From: Chryseobacterium taiwanense
GTDB lineage: Bacteria > Bacteroidota > Bacteroidia > Flavobacteriales > Weeksellaceae
Length of the DNA: 64,000 bases
Direction of reading: 5' to 3'
Assembly: GCF_000813825.1 (NCBI RefSeq)
Contig: NZ_JWTA01000004.1
Coordinates: 434,001 to 498,000, forward strand
The translations under genes and the position numbers were made by a program. Below the pieces are notes generated by a model. That model saw only the letters and a program-made list of their open reading frames with translations. It was not told the DNA's origin and did not search any database. Below, piece by piece: positions 52,690-61,370 of this stretch (position 1 is its first letter; the number at the start of each line of letters is the position of its first letter).

Positions 52690-53589
52690 TTAAAAGAAAT
52701 ACTGATCCAGTTCTTCAATAAAACTTTTCTCAGAAGGGTTCCATCCCAGCGTTTCCTGAGTCTGTGTACTTATTGCCGGACAGTTTTCCTGCACAAAATA
52801 CGTCATCCAGGTAAAATACTGTTGTGCTTCTTCTTTGGAAAAAGATTCTACAGGAATATTAAGCTTCTCCCCAATGTATTCTGCAAATTCTTTCATCGAC
52901 AATTGTTTGTCGTTGTTCACCGCATTATATCTCGCTCCTTTTTCACCTTTTTCAAGGGCTAAACGAAATAATTTTGCAGCATCTAAACGATGAACAGCCG
53001 GCCAGACATTACTTCCGTCTCCTATATATGCTGCAGCTCCGTTAGCTTTTGCCAATTCTGCCAACATCAAGCCGAAACCACCTTTGAAGCCTAGTTCAGA
53101 ATTCCCATAGACACTTGGAGAAAGACGTACAATAGAGGCATTAACGCCCGCTTCCGTCAAGCTCACAAAAGCTTTTTCAGAAAACCGGATCGATTCCGCA
53201 GGAGCTTTACTTTCTTCAGTGATTTTTCCATTAATCAAGGGTAATCCTAATGTTCCTCCTGTCACCACAATAGGTTTATCTGTTCCTTTCAGCACCTCTC
53301 CCATCGCTTCAATCGCTTTCTGGTCTTTAAGTGCATTAGTTTGGTAATCTGAAAAATCATGAATAAAAGCAGTGTGAATAACCCCATCGGCTTCTCTTGC
53401 TCCTTTTTGCAAAATATCAAGACTTTCCAAATCTCCTCTCAACACTTCTGCTCCGGCTTCTGACACAAACTTTGCAGATTCTTCCGAACGAGCCAGTCCT
53501 GTTACCTGATGTCCGTTGGCGATTAATTCTTTTACGACAGCTGAGCCTACAAATCCTGAAGCTCCTGTTACAAAAACTTTCATACTCAT
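52690..53589 (-). CDS. NAD-dependent epimerase/dehydratase family protein
   Basis: The 299-residue extended SDR has nucleotide-binding FVTGASGFVGSAVVKEL (about 5-21) and an atypical catalytic region where the usual Tyr-x3-Lys is not evident near SEKAFVSLTEAG; that places it in the SDR-a5-like, possibly ligand-binding group. Two close ATG codons (MSM) leave the exact start open by two residues. A TACATTTG box on the minus strand (53618-53625) with TTG at 53642-53644 lies upstream. It is divergent from the Crp-type regulator, which may control it. Confidence 0.82.
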   Translation of the reverse strand: MSMKVFVTGASGFVGSAVVKELIANGHQVTGLARSEESAKFVSEAGAEVLRGDLESLDILQKGAREADGVIHTAFIHDFSDYQTNALKDQKAIEAMGEVLKGTDKPIVVTGGTLGLPLINGKITEESKAPAESIRFSEKAFVSLTEAGVNASIVRLSPSVYGNSELGFKGGFGLMLAELAKANGAAAYIGDGSNVWPAVHRLDAAKLFRLALEKGEKGARYNAVNNDKQLSMKEFAEYIGEKLNIPVESFSKEEAQQYFTWMTYFVQENCPAISTQTQETLGWNPSEKSFIEELDQYFF

Positions 53590-53617
53590 ATTATTTATTG
53601 TGTTAAAATTTCTGATA

Positions 53618-53644
53618 CAAATGTACTTTCACCCAACTTTTCAA
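53618..53644 (-). promoter_or_regulatory. Promoter of the epimerase gene
   Basis: Minus strand TTG (53642-53644), a 16-bp spacer and TACATTTG (53618-53625) match the consensus. It lies between the two divergent genes. Confidence 0.55.
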
Positions 53645-53720
53645 AACGAGGTCATTTGACACAATTTCATGATTATCTCATTAAAAATAATTAATTTTAA
53701 TCATTATTTCAGTAAAAAAG

Positions 53721-54305
53721 ATGTCAGAAATTTTTAAAAGATATTTCCAAAACGCTCTTCCCGGTTTAACGGAAGAAAAGTTCAGTTTGATTTTAGAGAA
53801 AAGCACCCTGATCCGTCTTCAGCGCAAAGAAGTTATTTGCAGACAGGGCGATATCTGTACCTCAAAGATCTTTGTTTCAAAAGGACTTCTCCGAAATTAT
53901 TCCACTTCTGAGGACGGAAATGAACATATTCTCCAGTTTGTTAATGAAATGTCATGGACCACAGATCCTGAAAGTTTTTATAATAACACTTCTTCAAAAC
54001 TGACTATTGAAGCACTGGAACCTTCCGAAATTTTTGCCTTTAATCTCAATGATTTCAACCAGCTCCGCGATGAAATTCCTACTCTTAGTATTTTTATTGA
54101 AGAGCTTTTAACGAGAAAATCAATGGAAATCAATAACAGGCTCTTAGTAAACATCAGCAGTACTCCCGAAGATAAATATTTACATTTTGTCAAAAATCAT
54201 CCTGATCTGCTCAGCAGAGTTCCTTTACATATGATCGCTTCCTATCTTGGAATGTCTAGAGAAACGTTGTCAAGAGTAAGACGGCAAATTCTGAAAACGG
54301 TTTGA
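53721..54305 (+). CDS. Crp/Fnr-family transcriptional regulator
   Basis: The 194-residue protein has a cyclic-nucleotide-binding-type beta barrel (about 20-115; GDICTSKIFVSKGLLRNY) and a helix-turn-helix (about 165-190; MIASYLGMSRETLSRVRRQI). There is no Cys cluster for an iron-sulfur sensor and the phosphate-binding residues for cAMP are not evident, so the signal is unknown. Such regulators often control a divergently placed redox gene; here that is the epimerase-like gene. Confidence 0.88.
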   Translation: MSEIFKRYFQNALPGLTEEKFSLILEKSTLIRLQRKEVICRQGDICTSKIFVSKGLLRNYSTSEDGNEHILQFVNEMSWTTDPESFYNNTSSKLTIEALEPSEIFAFNLNDFNQLRDEIPTLSIFIEELLTRKSMEINNRLLVNISSTPEDKYLHFVKNHPDLLSRVPLHMIASYLGMSRETLSRVRRQILKTV

Positions 54306-54380
54306 TTGAGTCATCACAAAATAGAGATTCAAGAATAGATACCATAGATTTTGTCCATTCCATACAAGGATAAAAATCAC

Positions 54381-54388
54381 TAAATTTG
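54381..54388 (+). promoter_or_regulatory. -7 box TAAATTTG before lipB
   Basis: TAAATTTG fits TAnnTTTG and lies 17 bp before the ATG at 54406. The upstream GTG overlaps the box's last base, so it is unlikely to be the start. Confidence 0.5.
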
Positions 54389-54405
54389 TGTATTCAAAAA
54401 CCGGT

Positions 54406-55137
54406 ATGAACACACATCAGAATAAAGTAGTAGAATTCGAAGATTTAGGCATAAAAGAATATCAACCCTCTTGGGATTATCAGGAAAAACTGATGAAAGA
54501 TATTATCGATACCAAAATAAAAAACCGCGACTTACCTGCAGAAGAACATAGTACAACTCCCAATCATTTTCTTTTAGTTGAGCATCCTCATGTCTATACT
54601 TTGGGGAAAAGCGGACATGAAGAAAATATGCTGGCCGGAATTGATAAGTTAAAGGAAATCGACGCTACTTTCGTCAAGGTAAACCGTGGCGGAGATATTA
54701 CTTATCATGGGTACGGACAAATTGTAGGCTACCCTATTTTGGATCTTGAAAATTTCTTCACCGATATTCACAAATACATGCGAAATCTTGAAGAAGTCAT
54801 CATCAGAACCATCGCTGAATATGGTTTAAAAGGCGAACGCTCTCCGGGAGAAACAGGAGTTTGGCTGGATGTAGGAAAACCTTATGCGAGAAAAATCTGT
54901 GCAATGGGTGTGAAAGCTTCACGATGGGTAACTTTACATGGTTTTGCCTTGAATGTCAATACCGATATGCGTTATTTTGAATACATCATTCCTTGTGGTA
55001 TCAAAGATAAACAGGTGACTTCTTTGAAAAGAGAACTTGAAAGAGATCTGACTCCTGAAGAAATGGAAGATATCAAAGCTAAGATCAGAAAGCATTTTAC
55101 GGATGTCTTTGAAGCTGAATTGGTGACTAAAGCATAA
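54406..55137 (+). CDS. lipB: Octanoyltransferase
   Basis: The 243-residue enzyme moves octanoyl from ACP to lipoyl domains, including GcvH. The start is ATG at 54406 (MNTHQNKVVEF). Catalytic Lys is in AMGVKASRWVTLHG (about 170-183) and catalytic Cys in IIPCGIKDKQV (about 199-209). The RGGDITYHGYGQ segment (about 86-97) binds substrate. It is a single gene; lipA is not near. Confidence 0.95.
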   Translation: MNTHQNKVVEFEDLGIKEYQPSWDYQEKLMKDIIDTKIKNRDLPAEEHSTTPNHFLLVEHPHVYTLGKSGHEENMLAGIDKLKEIDATFVKVNRGGDITYHGYGQIVGYPILDLENFFTDIHKYMRNLEEVIIRTIAEYGLKGERSPGETGVWLDVGKPYARKICAMGVKASRWVTLHGFALNVNTDMRYFEYIIPCGIKDKQVTSLKRELERDLTPEEMEDIKAKIRKHFTDVFEAELVTKA

Positions 55138-55219
55138 AATTAATCTACATAAACTATATTAAATCTGTTTCTTTGGGAGACAGATTTTTTTATTAAGTAT
55201 CTTTGAAAAAAACGTTCGA

Positions 55220-55690
55220 ATGAAGATTTTAAGATTTCTACTCTTATCAACAGCTCTTTTTTTATGTTCATGTGTAGGTTCTGATCTCACTTCTCTGCCC
55301 AATACGATTGAAGAAGCTAAAAATGATAAATTATTAATTCATATATACAGACCTTCTCAAAGAATTGTGACCATTAATAATTCAGAATATTATCTCGAAG
55401 ATGCTTTTACAACCTTCAAGTTTAATTCTAAAAAAGACTTAAAAATTAATAAGAATTTTTTTGCTTTTATTGTAAAGTTGAAAAATTTAAAAACCGGAGA
55501 AAAAATGCTGACTGAGAATGATCATTACCAATTCATTAATTATTATTCAGACACAGGAGGAATTCATGATTCTAATGTAAGCATTGATTATGATGATATC
55601 AATCTGAGAGAGAAACTAGATACCATATCAATGGGTTTTAGAAATCATCTTAAGCAGGAAACCCTTGTAAAATTTACAAAAATAAAATAG
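55220..55690 (+). CDS. Lipoprotein of unknown function
   Basis: The 156-residue protein has a lipobox LFLCSCVGS. The mature part has alternating strands with many Asn/Asp/Lys residues and no recognised domain. DKLLIHIYRPSQRIVTINNS (about 36-55) looks like a beta strand pair, typical of Bacteroidota surface lipoproteins. It is alone ahead of a serine hydrolase gene. Confidence 0.65.
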   Translation: MKILRFLLLSTALFLCSCVGSDLTSLPNTIEEAKNDKLLIHIYRPSQRIVTINNSEYYLEDAFTTFKFNSKKDLKINKNFFAFIVKLKNLKTGEKMLTENDHYQFINYYSDTGGIHDSNVSIDYDDINLREKLDTISMGFRNHLKQETLVKFTKIK

Positions 55691-55730
55691 TCCTTATCTT
55701 TTTTACTTCATCAAAAAAACTCACCTTCAC

Positions 55731-56762
55731 ATGTCGCAAAATTTCAAATTCTTATCTTTTCTATTAATTCTCTTCTTTTCCTTCACATCTGCCCAAACAA
55801 AGTATGCCCGTAAGATTGACAGTTTAATATCAACTAAAACTCCAAGAACATTCAACGGGGTTATTCTGATCACTAAAAACGGGAAAATACAGTATTCAAA
55901 AGCTTACGGTTTTCAAAATGTTAATACTAAAGTTCCTCTGAAACTTAATGATCAGTTTGAAATCATGTCAAATACAAAACAAATTACAAGTGTTTTGTTA
56001 TTAAAACAAGTTGAACAGGGAAAAGTAGATTTACAATCATCCATCAAAAAATATTTACCTAATCTTACCCAAACCTGGGCAGATTCTGTGACGGTTCATC
56101 AATTACTGAATCATACGCATGGAATCATTGATCTTGAAAAACCTTTGTTATTTAAGCCGGGATCTGATTTCAAATACGGAAACCTTTCTAATATTCTTTT
56201 AGGAAAAATCATTGAAAACGTTTCTCATAAAACGTATACGGAACTGGCAAATGCACTGTTCAAACAGTTAGGAATGAAAGATACGTTCTGTTATTCCAAG
56301 GAAAACCGAAGAAATCTTGTTTCCGGACATCTGGTAAAAAAAACTATTTTCAGCCCGGTTCAGGAATCTTTTATCAACAATGAAAATCTACCCGCAGACG
56401 GAGTAATAACAACCGCAAAAGATCTATCCATCTGGAACAATAATCTCCATAAAGGAAAAATTCTAAGCCCTGAAATGTATCAATTAATGACGACTCCATC
56501 AGCAATGTCGCAGCATGATGTTTTTGGAAAAGATAAAATGGGATACGGTTACAATATCAGAATTGTAAAAGACCACGATATTCAGTATTTCGGTCATACA
56601 GGATTGGGAGATGGTTTTGCTTCCCTTAATATATATATTCCCAAAAGTGACATCAGTATTATTGTTCTGGAAAATCAAATGAATGAAGACGGCGATCTCT
56701 ATTATTATTTTGAAACTGAGATTAAAAATATCATTCTCAAAAACGATTTAATTAAAAAATAG
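55731..56762 (+). CDS. Serine hydrolase of the beta-lactamase class C/esterase family
   Basis: The 343-residue secreted protein has signal peptide (TSAQTK). SxxK nucleophile is SNTKQIT (about 84-90), Tyr-x-Asn appears as YGNLSN (about 146-151), and the third motif HTG in FGHTGLGDG (about 279-287) replaces KTG. This is the pattern of penicillin-binding-protein-like esterases and D-aminopeptidases; true class C beta-lactamases have KTG. Substrate is unknown. A strong terminator follows. Confidence 0.83.
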   Translation: MSQNFKFLSFLLILFFSFTSAQTKYARKIDSLISTKTPRTFNGVILITKNGKIQYSKAYGFQNVNTKVPLKLNDQFEIMSNTKQITSVLLLKQVEQGKVDLQSSIKKYLPNLTQTWADSVTVHQLLNHTHGIIDLEKPLLFKPGSDFKYGNLSNILLGKIIENVSHKTYTELANALFKQLGMKDTFCYSKENRRNLVSGHLVKKTIFSPVQESFINNENLPADGVITTAKDLSIWNNNLHKGKILSPEMYQLMTTPSAMSQHDVFGKDKMGYGYNIRIVKDHDIQYFGHTGLGDGFASLNIYIPKSDISIIVLENQMNEDGDLYYYFETEIKNIILKNDLIKK

Positions 56763-56766
56763 ACCT

Positions 56767-56800
56767 AAAAGCTGTATCGATTTGATACAGCTTTTTTTTA
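56767..56800 (+). terminator. Terminator after the serine hydrolase gene
   Basis: AAAAGCTGTATC pairs with GATACAGCTTTT around a five-base loop, followed by eight T. Confidence 0.88.
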
Positions 56801-56876
56801 TTACTGAATTAAAAATCAACAATTTAAAATTCCATTAATAACTATTATAGATTTTTTAAAACGTTAAATTTTACTA

Positions 56877-56913
56877 AATTAAATTGTACGCAATTTAATT
56901 GGCTATATATTTG
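56877..56913 (+). promoter_or_regulatory. ohrR operator over the -33 box of the ohr operon
   Basis: Arms AATTAAATTG (56877-56886) and CAATTTAATT (56891-56900) are perfect complements around TACG. TTG (56884-56886) within the left arm, a 19-bp spacer and TATATTTG (56906-56913) form a full Bacteroidota promoter. A MarR-type repressor bound to the palindrome would cover -33. Confidence 0.75.
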
Positions 56914-56956
56914 CATAGTTAATATAAGTAAACAATAATTTTAAAATAAAAACAAC

Positions 56957-57589
56957 ATGTCATTACTACAAGATTTAGAATGGAGACATGCCGTGAAAGC
57001 ATATGATCCGACTAAAAAAGTTTCAGAAAAAGATTTAAATACTATTTTAGAAGCTACAAGATTAGCTCCTACTTCATCAGGTTTACAGCCTTTCCGTGTT
57101 ATCGTAGTCGAAAATCAGGAATTAAAAGAAAAAATGGTTCAGGGAGCTTTGAATCCTGAAGTCATGAGAGATTCTTCCCATGTTTTGGTGTTTGCCGCTT
57201 GGGACAGCTATTCTGACGAAAAAATCGACAAAGTGTATGACTATCATACCGATGTGAGAGAATTACCAAGAGGACGTTTTGGAAGCTATACCGATAAAAT
57301 TAAAGAAATTTACGGTGCACAAACTCCTGAAGAACACTTCGCACACACTGCAAGACAGACTTATATTGCATTAGGATTTGCTCTGGCACAGGCTGCAGAA
57401 CTTAAAATCGACAGTACTCCTGCAGAAGGTTTCAGCAATGTGGTAGTGGATGAAATTCTGGGACTAAAAGAATTAGGGTTAAAAAGTGTAAGTTTACTTT
57501 ATCTTGGCTACAGAGACGAAGAGAAAGACTGGCTGGCTTCAATGAAGAAAGTCCGTGTTCCGATGGAGGAATTCATTATCAGAAAATAA
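56957..57589 (+). CDS. Nitroreductase-family NAD(P)H-dependent oxidoreductase
   Basis: The 210-residue flavin enzyme has RLAPTSSGLQPFRVIVV (about 33-49) as the FMN-binding nitroreductase segment and KSVSLLYLGYRDEEKDW (about 180-196) as the second FMN/NAD site. Relatives reduce nitroaromatics, quinones or flavins. It leads the operon with ohrR and ohr, so it is likely induced by organic peroxides and may act on peroxide products or keep flavins reduced. Start from ATG at 56957. Confidence 0.9.
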   Translation: MSLLQDLEWRHAVKAYDPTKKVSEKDLNTILEATRLAPTSSGLQPFRVIVVENQELKEKMVQGALNPEVMRDSSHVLVFAAWDSYSDEKIDKVYDYHTDVRELPRGRFGSYTDKIKEIYGAQTPEEHFAHTARQTYIALGFALAQAAELKIDSTPAEGFSNVVVDEILGLKELGLKSVSLLYLGYRDEEKDWLASMKKVRVPMEEFIIRK

Positions 57590-57617
57590 AAATCATCAAT
57601 TTTCATTTTTCAATCGT

Positions 57618-58052
57618 ATGGAAAATTCAAAATCTTTAAAATTAGAAAATCAAATTTGCTTTCCGCTGTATGTGATTGCAAAGGAGATCACAGGACTTTA
57701 CCGTCCCTTTCTTGATGAACTCGACATTACCTATCCTCAATATCTTGTTATGATGATCTTGTGGGAAAATGATGGTCTTGCCGTGAGCAGCATCGGGGAA
57801 AAACTATATTTGGACAGCGGTACACTGACTCCCCTTTTGAAGAGATTGGAAGCCAAAGGATTTATTCAGCGAAAAAGAAAAAAAGAAGATGAAAGGGTGG
57901 TTGAAGTATTCATCACCGAATCAGGAAAGGCTCTTCAGCAAAAGGCTTGTGAAATTCCTGAAAAAATTCACAACAAAGTAGGGGTAACAAAAGAAGATTG
58001 GATAACCCTGAAAGAAAGTGTCCAAAAAATATTAAGCAAAATAGAAAAATAA
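57618..58052 (+). CDS. ohrR: OhrR-type MarR-family peroxide sensor
   Basis: The likely start is ATG at 57618 (MENSKSLKLENQ), giving 144 residues; an in-frame upstream Met at 57555 lies in the previous gene. It matches OhrR closely: ENQICFPLYVIAKEITGLYRP (the Cys at about 14 is the peroxide-sensing residue, with the Tyr residues that pair with it), ITYPQYLVMMILWE, and the wing-helix segment LYLDSGTLTPLLKRLE. Organic hydroperoxides oxidise the Cys and release the repressor. It is followed directly by ohr. Confidence 0.93.
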   Translation: MENSKSLKLENQICFPLYVIAKEITGLYRPFLDELDITYPQYLVMMILWENDGLAVSSIGEKLYLDSGTLTPLLKRLEAKGFIQRKRKKEDERVVEVFITESGKALQQKACEIPEKIHNKVGVTKEDWITLKESVQKILSKIEK

Positions 58053-58475
58053 ATGCAAACTTTATATACAACAAAAGTAACCGCAAAAGGAGGAAGAAAC
58101 GGTCAGGTAAAAAGCGAAAACGGAATTCTTGATTTGGAAGTAAAAATGCCGAAAGCTTTAGGAGGTGCAAACGATGATTTCACCAACCCTGAAATGCTTT
58201 TCGCAGCCGGATATTCAGCATGTTTTGACAGTGCTTTGAACCGAGTGATCAGTTTATCAAAAACTAAAACCGGAGAAACCACCGTTACCGCGTTAGTAAG
58301 TATTGGTCAAATAGAAAACGGAGGTTTCGGATTGGCGGTAGAACTGGATGTGAATATTCCGGGAGTTTCGATTGAGGAAGCACAATCTTTAACGGAAAAA
58401 GCACACGAAATCTGTCCTTATTCTAATGCCACAAGAAATAATATTGAAGTAAAATTATCGGTAACGAATAATTAA
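58053..58475 (+). CDS. ohr: Organic hydroperoxide resistance protein
   Basis: The 140-residue OsmC-like thiol peroxidase reduces organic hydroperoxides to alcohols, using lipoyl groups as reductant. The peroxidatic Cys is in AAGYSACFDSALN (about 49-61) and the resolving Cys in HEICPYSNATRNN (about 119-131), and the Arg of YTTKVTAKGGRNG. It starts immediately at the stop of ohrR (TAA then ATG), so the two are translationally coupled. Confidence 0.97.
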   Translation: MQTLYTTKVTAKGGRNGQVKSENGILDLEVKMPKALGGANDDFTNPEMLFAAGYSACFDSALNRVISLSKTKTGETTVTALVSIGQIENGGFGLAVELDVNIPGVSIEEAQSLTEKAHEICPYSNATRNNIEVKLSVTNN

Positions 58476-58500
58476 GAATAATTTTCTTTGATTATATATA

Positions 58501-58530
58501 AAATCTGTTTCTTTTGAAACGGATTTTTTG
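58501..58530 (+). terminator. Terminator after ohr
   Basis: AAATCTGTTTC pairs with GAAACGGATTT around TTTT, with one G-U pair, followed by T. It ends the ohr operon. Confidence 0.8.
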
Positions 58531-58602
58531 TTTTTTAGGTGTTCTTCTGAGGAAAATAATTAATTTTATAAAATCATCAAAACAACCATTAAACATCGAA
58601 TA

Positions 58603-58851
58603 ATGAAAGAAGAAAAATTTACAAAATTCAGCGATCAGGAATTATTAGACAAAAGAAAAAACTTAAAGACACAGCTCATTATTAATGCTGTACTTATCGG
58701 ATTTTTAATAGGAATTTCAATATATGGAGCCATAAAAAACGGTTTTACTTTTTTCACACTTTTCCCATTAATCTTTGTATTCTTTTTAATAAAAAATAAA
58801 ACAGACAGCAAAGAACTGGAAAATGAAATTAATTCCAGAGGTTTAAAGTAA
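58603..58851 (+). CDS. Small two-helix membrane protein
   Basis: The 82-residue protein begins with a charged region FSDQELLDKRKNLKTQ and then two membrane helices (about 26-44 and 49-63), ending in a charged tail SKELENEINSRG. I recognise a pattern shared with small Bacteroidota proteins of unknown function. It is alone between ohr and the lactonase gene. Confidence 0.6.
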   Translation: MKEEKFTKFSDQELLDKRKNLKTQLIINAVLIGFLIGISIYGAIKNGFTFFTLFPLIFVFFLIKNKTDSKELENEINSRGLK

Positions 58852-58902
58852 TTAAGGAAAAATAATCTCATTCTTTATTTTAATAATTATTTTTCTATTA
58901 TT

Positions 58903-60027
58903 TTGAAAAAACTATTTGCTTTAACTATTACAATTTGTTGTTGGTTACATTTTCATTCACAAAATACTTACGCATTTTTCGGTTCGTTCAATCGCGATAA
59001 AGATACAGAAGGACTTTATGTATATGAACTAGATACCATAAAAGGAAAATTATCGAAAATAACTTCCTATACGGGAATTTTAAACCCCTCATTTCTTACT
59101 GTATCACCGGATGGAAAATATGTTTTTGCCTGCACGGAAAGTAAGACAAAAAACGGAGGGAGTATAAGCAGTTTTGCATTTAACCGGGAAAATAGGACCT
59201 TAACTTTCATCAATAAGCAAAAAAGCGGTGGCGAAAATCCGGTTTATATAACGGCTCATAAAAACGGAAAATGGTTGGTCAATGGAAATTATACCGAAGG
59301 CAGCGTTTCTGTATATCCAATTTCAGAAAACGGAAAAATTGAACCTTATGTTCAGAATTTTCAATTCTCGGAAGGAAGTATAGATTCTGGCCGACAGGAA
59401 CGTGCACACATTCACTCCACTGTTTTTTCTCCGAATTTTGATTACCTATTTCTTCCGGATTTGGGAGCTGATAAAATTAGAGCTTATGAGTTCAATAGTG
59501 ACCATAATGAGCCATTAAAAACCGCTGAAGTTCCTTTCACAAAAACAACCTTAGGAAGCGGACCGAGACATTTAACTTTTCATCCGTACGGAAAGTTTGC
59601 CTATTGCATTGAAGAAATGGGCGGAGCAGTAAGTGTGTATTCTTATGATAAAGGAAAGCTGAATGCTATTCAAAGAATCAATACGCACTCTGAGAAATAC
59701 AAAGAGGATTTTGAAAGTTCCGATGTTCATATTTCTCCTGATGGAAAGTTTTTATATGCATCCAATCGAGGTATAGAAAACAATATTGCTATATTTTCGA
59801 TCCAAAATGACGGAATTTTAAAAACAGTCGGATATCAATCTATAAAAGGAAAGCATCCGAGAGTTTTTGGACTTGATCCCAGTGGGAAGTTTCTGATTGC
59901 CACCAATGTACAAAGCGGAACTGTGGTTGTGTTCAGGAGAAATTCTGAAACGGGTTTATTGAAAAAAGTTGGGAAAAAGATTAAAATTAAAAGTGTTTCC
60001 TGTGTACAGATCAGGAAATATAATTAA
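58903..60027 (+). CDS. Secreted lactonase-family beta-propeller
   Basis: The 374-residue protein, started at TTG (58903), has a signal peptide (FHSQNTY) and a seven-bladed propeller of the 6-phosphogluconolactonase type (PF10282-like). Blade repeats are seen as FLTVSPDGKYVFAC, HISPDGKFLYASNRG and GSGPRHLTFHPYGKFAY. Cytosolic Pgl needs no signal, so an extracellular lactonase for sugar-acid or signal lactones is more likely. Substrate unknown. The gene is alone. Confidence 0.85.
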   Translation: MKKLFALTITICCWLHFHSQNTYAFFGSFNRDKDTEGLYVYELDTIKGKLSKITSYTGILNPSFLTVSPDGKYVFACTESKTKNGGSISSFAFNRENRTLTFINKQKSGGENPVYITAHKNGKWLVNGNYTEGSVSVYPISENGKIEPYVQNFQFSEGSIDSGRQERAHIHSTVFSPNFDYLFLPDLGADKIRAYEFNSDHNEPLKTAEVPFTKTTLGSGPRHLTFHPYGKFAYCIEEMGGAVSVYSYDKGKLNAIQRINTHSEKYKEDFESSDVHISPDGKFLYASNRGIENNIAIFSIQNDGILKTVGYQSIKGKHPRVFGLDPSGKFLIATNVQSGTVVVFRRNSETGLLKKVGKKIKIKSVSCVQIRKYN

Positions 60028-60058
60028 CTTTTGCTAATTCAAACAACTACACAACTTT

Positions 60059-61363
60059 ATGAAAAAACTTATTGTATTCTTTATTATTTTGATAACAAGC
60101 AATTTACTTTCGCAAAACATGAAAATTATTAATAACAATAAAGAAAATATCAATATTAAATTAATCGATAGTACGACAATATCAAACCTAGTTTCAACTT
60201 TTAATGGAAAAAAAGATCTTTCGAAATACAAAAAATTCACTTCCAAAACTTTTGTTTTAAATGACCATCGCATTATAATTGAGTTTTTTGATAGACAAGG
60301 AGTTTTAATTAATAATGAAAATGATTTTGATAAATTAAAAGAGGTACGGTTTGTTAAAAATCGAATCTGGAATCTGAAGAAAAACATCTCGTACAAAACG
60401 GAACTAAACTTTGAACAAGGATTAAAAATTCGTGAAAGTGAAAAACCTGAAAAACTATCAAAATTTAAAGAAATATATGGAGATTCTTCTCTCGGAGTTT
60501 ATAAGTTAAGAAATAATCAAATATTATTTCTTAATGATTACGGAACAAAAAAGTATGCAGGAATTTATCCAGACCTTAAAACTCTTGCCTCAGAAGAAAT
60601 CAACATTTCAGAACAATATTATAGTTCCGATGACGAAGAAATTTTAATGAAAAAATTAGCCAGCGGAGATGCTTTAACAGATTTTGAACCTAATGAACAT
60701 TTAGTTTATCCTAAATATATTGCTGATATTATAAAAAATCATAAACTTGAACTTATAGAGCAAAAAGTTTACATAAAAGAATTTTACGGCAATTTGTATA
60801 AATCCAAAAGAAACGGATTGTATTTTTTAATTGATGAAATAAATCAAAAAAATGGCTCCGGAAGTGTAATGAAAATTTTAGAAATCAACATTTTTGATAA
60901 CCTAATTGATGTTCGAAATGCAAAAAAAAATTATACAAAATTTAAAGACAAACCTTTTTTTTTAGAAAATTTTTATCAGAAAATTTCTAATCAATATGGT
61001 AAAGACTTCCCAAAATATGTTACTCAACTTATTGATAAGCTTCCTAAAATTTTAAATATTGAGATAGAAAATCTAACATTTGATGAAAAAGGGCTTGAAA
61101 CTTTAGATGAAGCAATTGTATGGAATCACGAGAAGAGTCAGCTATTCGATCAATGGTTTCCTTGTGTATTAGCTTTTTATGGACAATATTATATTCAAAA
61201 CAAAAAAGATGGAAAATGGATTACTAAATTTGATAAAGAATCCGATCTATGGATTCCGCAATTAGAGCTTAATAATGGACGTTTTGCGTGGGATGAATGG
61301 CAATTATATAAAGGACTTTACGAAGGAGGGACACGTTTATCATGGCTAGAAGATTTCAAATAG
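60059..61363 (+). CDS. Large secreted protein of unknown function
   Basis: The 434-residue protein has a signal peptide (NLLSQN) and is very rich in Lys, Asn and Ile. The C-terminal segment WFPCVLAFYGQYYIQNKKDG (about 379-398) followed by WIPQLELNNGRFAWDEWQL (about 410-428) is its most conserved-looking part, with many Trp and aromatic residues, and recalls immunity-like or SUKH-style small proteins without matching any I can name. Base composition is more AT-rich than its neighbours, hinting at recent acquisition. Function unknown. Confidence 0.65.
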   Translation: MKKLIVFFIILITSNLLSQNMKIINNNKENINIKLIDSTTISNLVSTFNGKKDLSKYKKFTSKTFVLNDHRIIIEFFDRQGVLINNENDFDKLKEVRFVKNRIWNLKKNISYKTELNFEQGLKIRESEKPEKLSKFKEIYGDSSLGVYKLRNNQILFLNDYGTKKYAGIYPDLKTLASEEINISEQYYSSDDEEILMKKLASGDALTDFEPNEHLVYPKYIADIIKNHKLELIEQKVYIKEFYGNLYKSKRNGLYFLIDEINQKNGSGSVMKILEINIFDNLIDVRNAKKNYTKFKDKPFFLENFYQKISNQYGKDFPKYVTQLIDKLPKILNIEIENLTFDEKGLETLDEAIVWNHEKSQLFDQWFPCVLAFYGQYYIQNKKDGKWITKFDKESDLWIPQLELNNGRFAWDEWQLYKGLYEGGTRLSWLEDFK

Positions 61364-61370
61364 ATATTTA

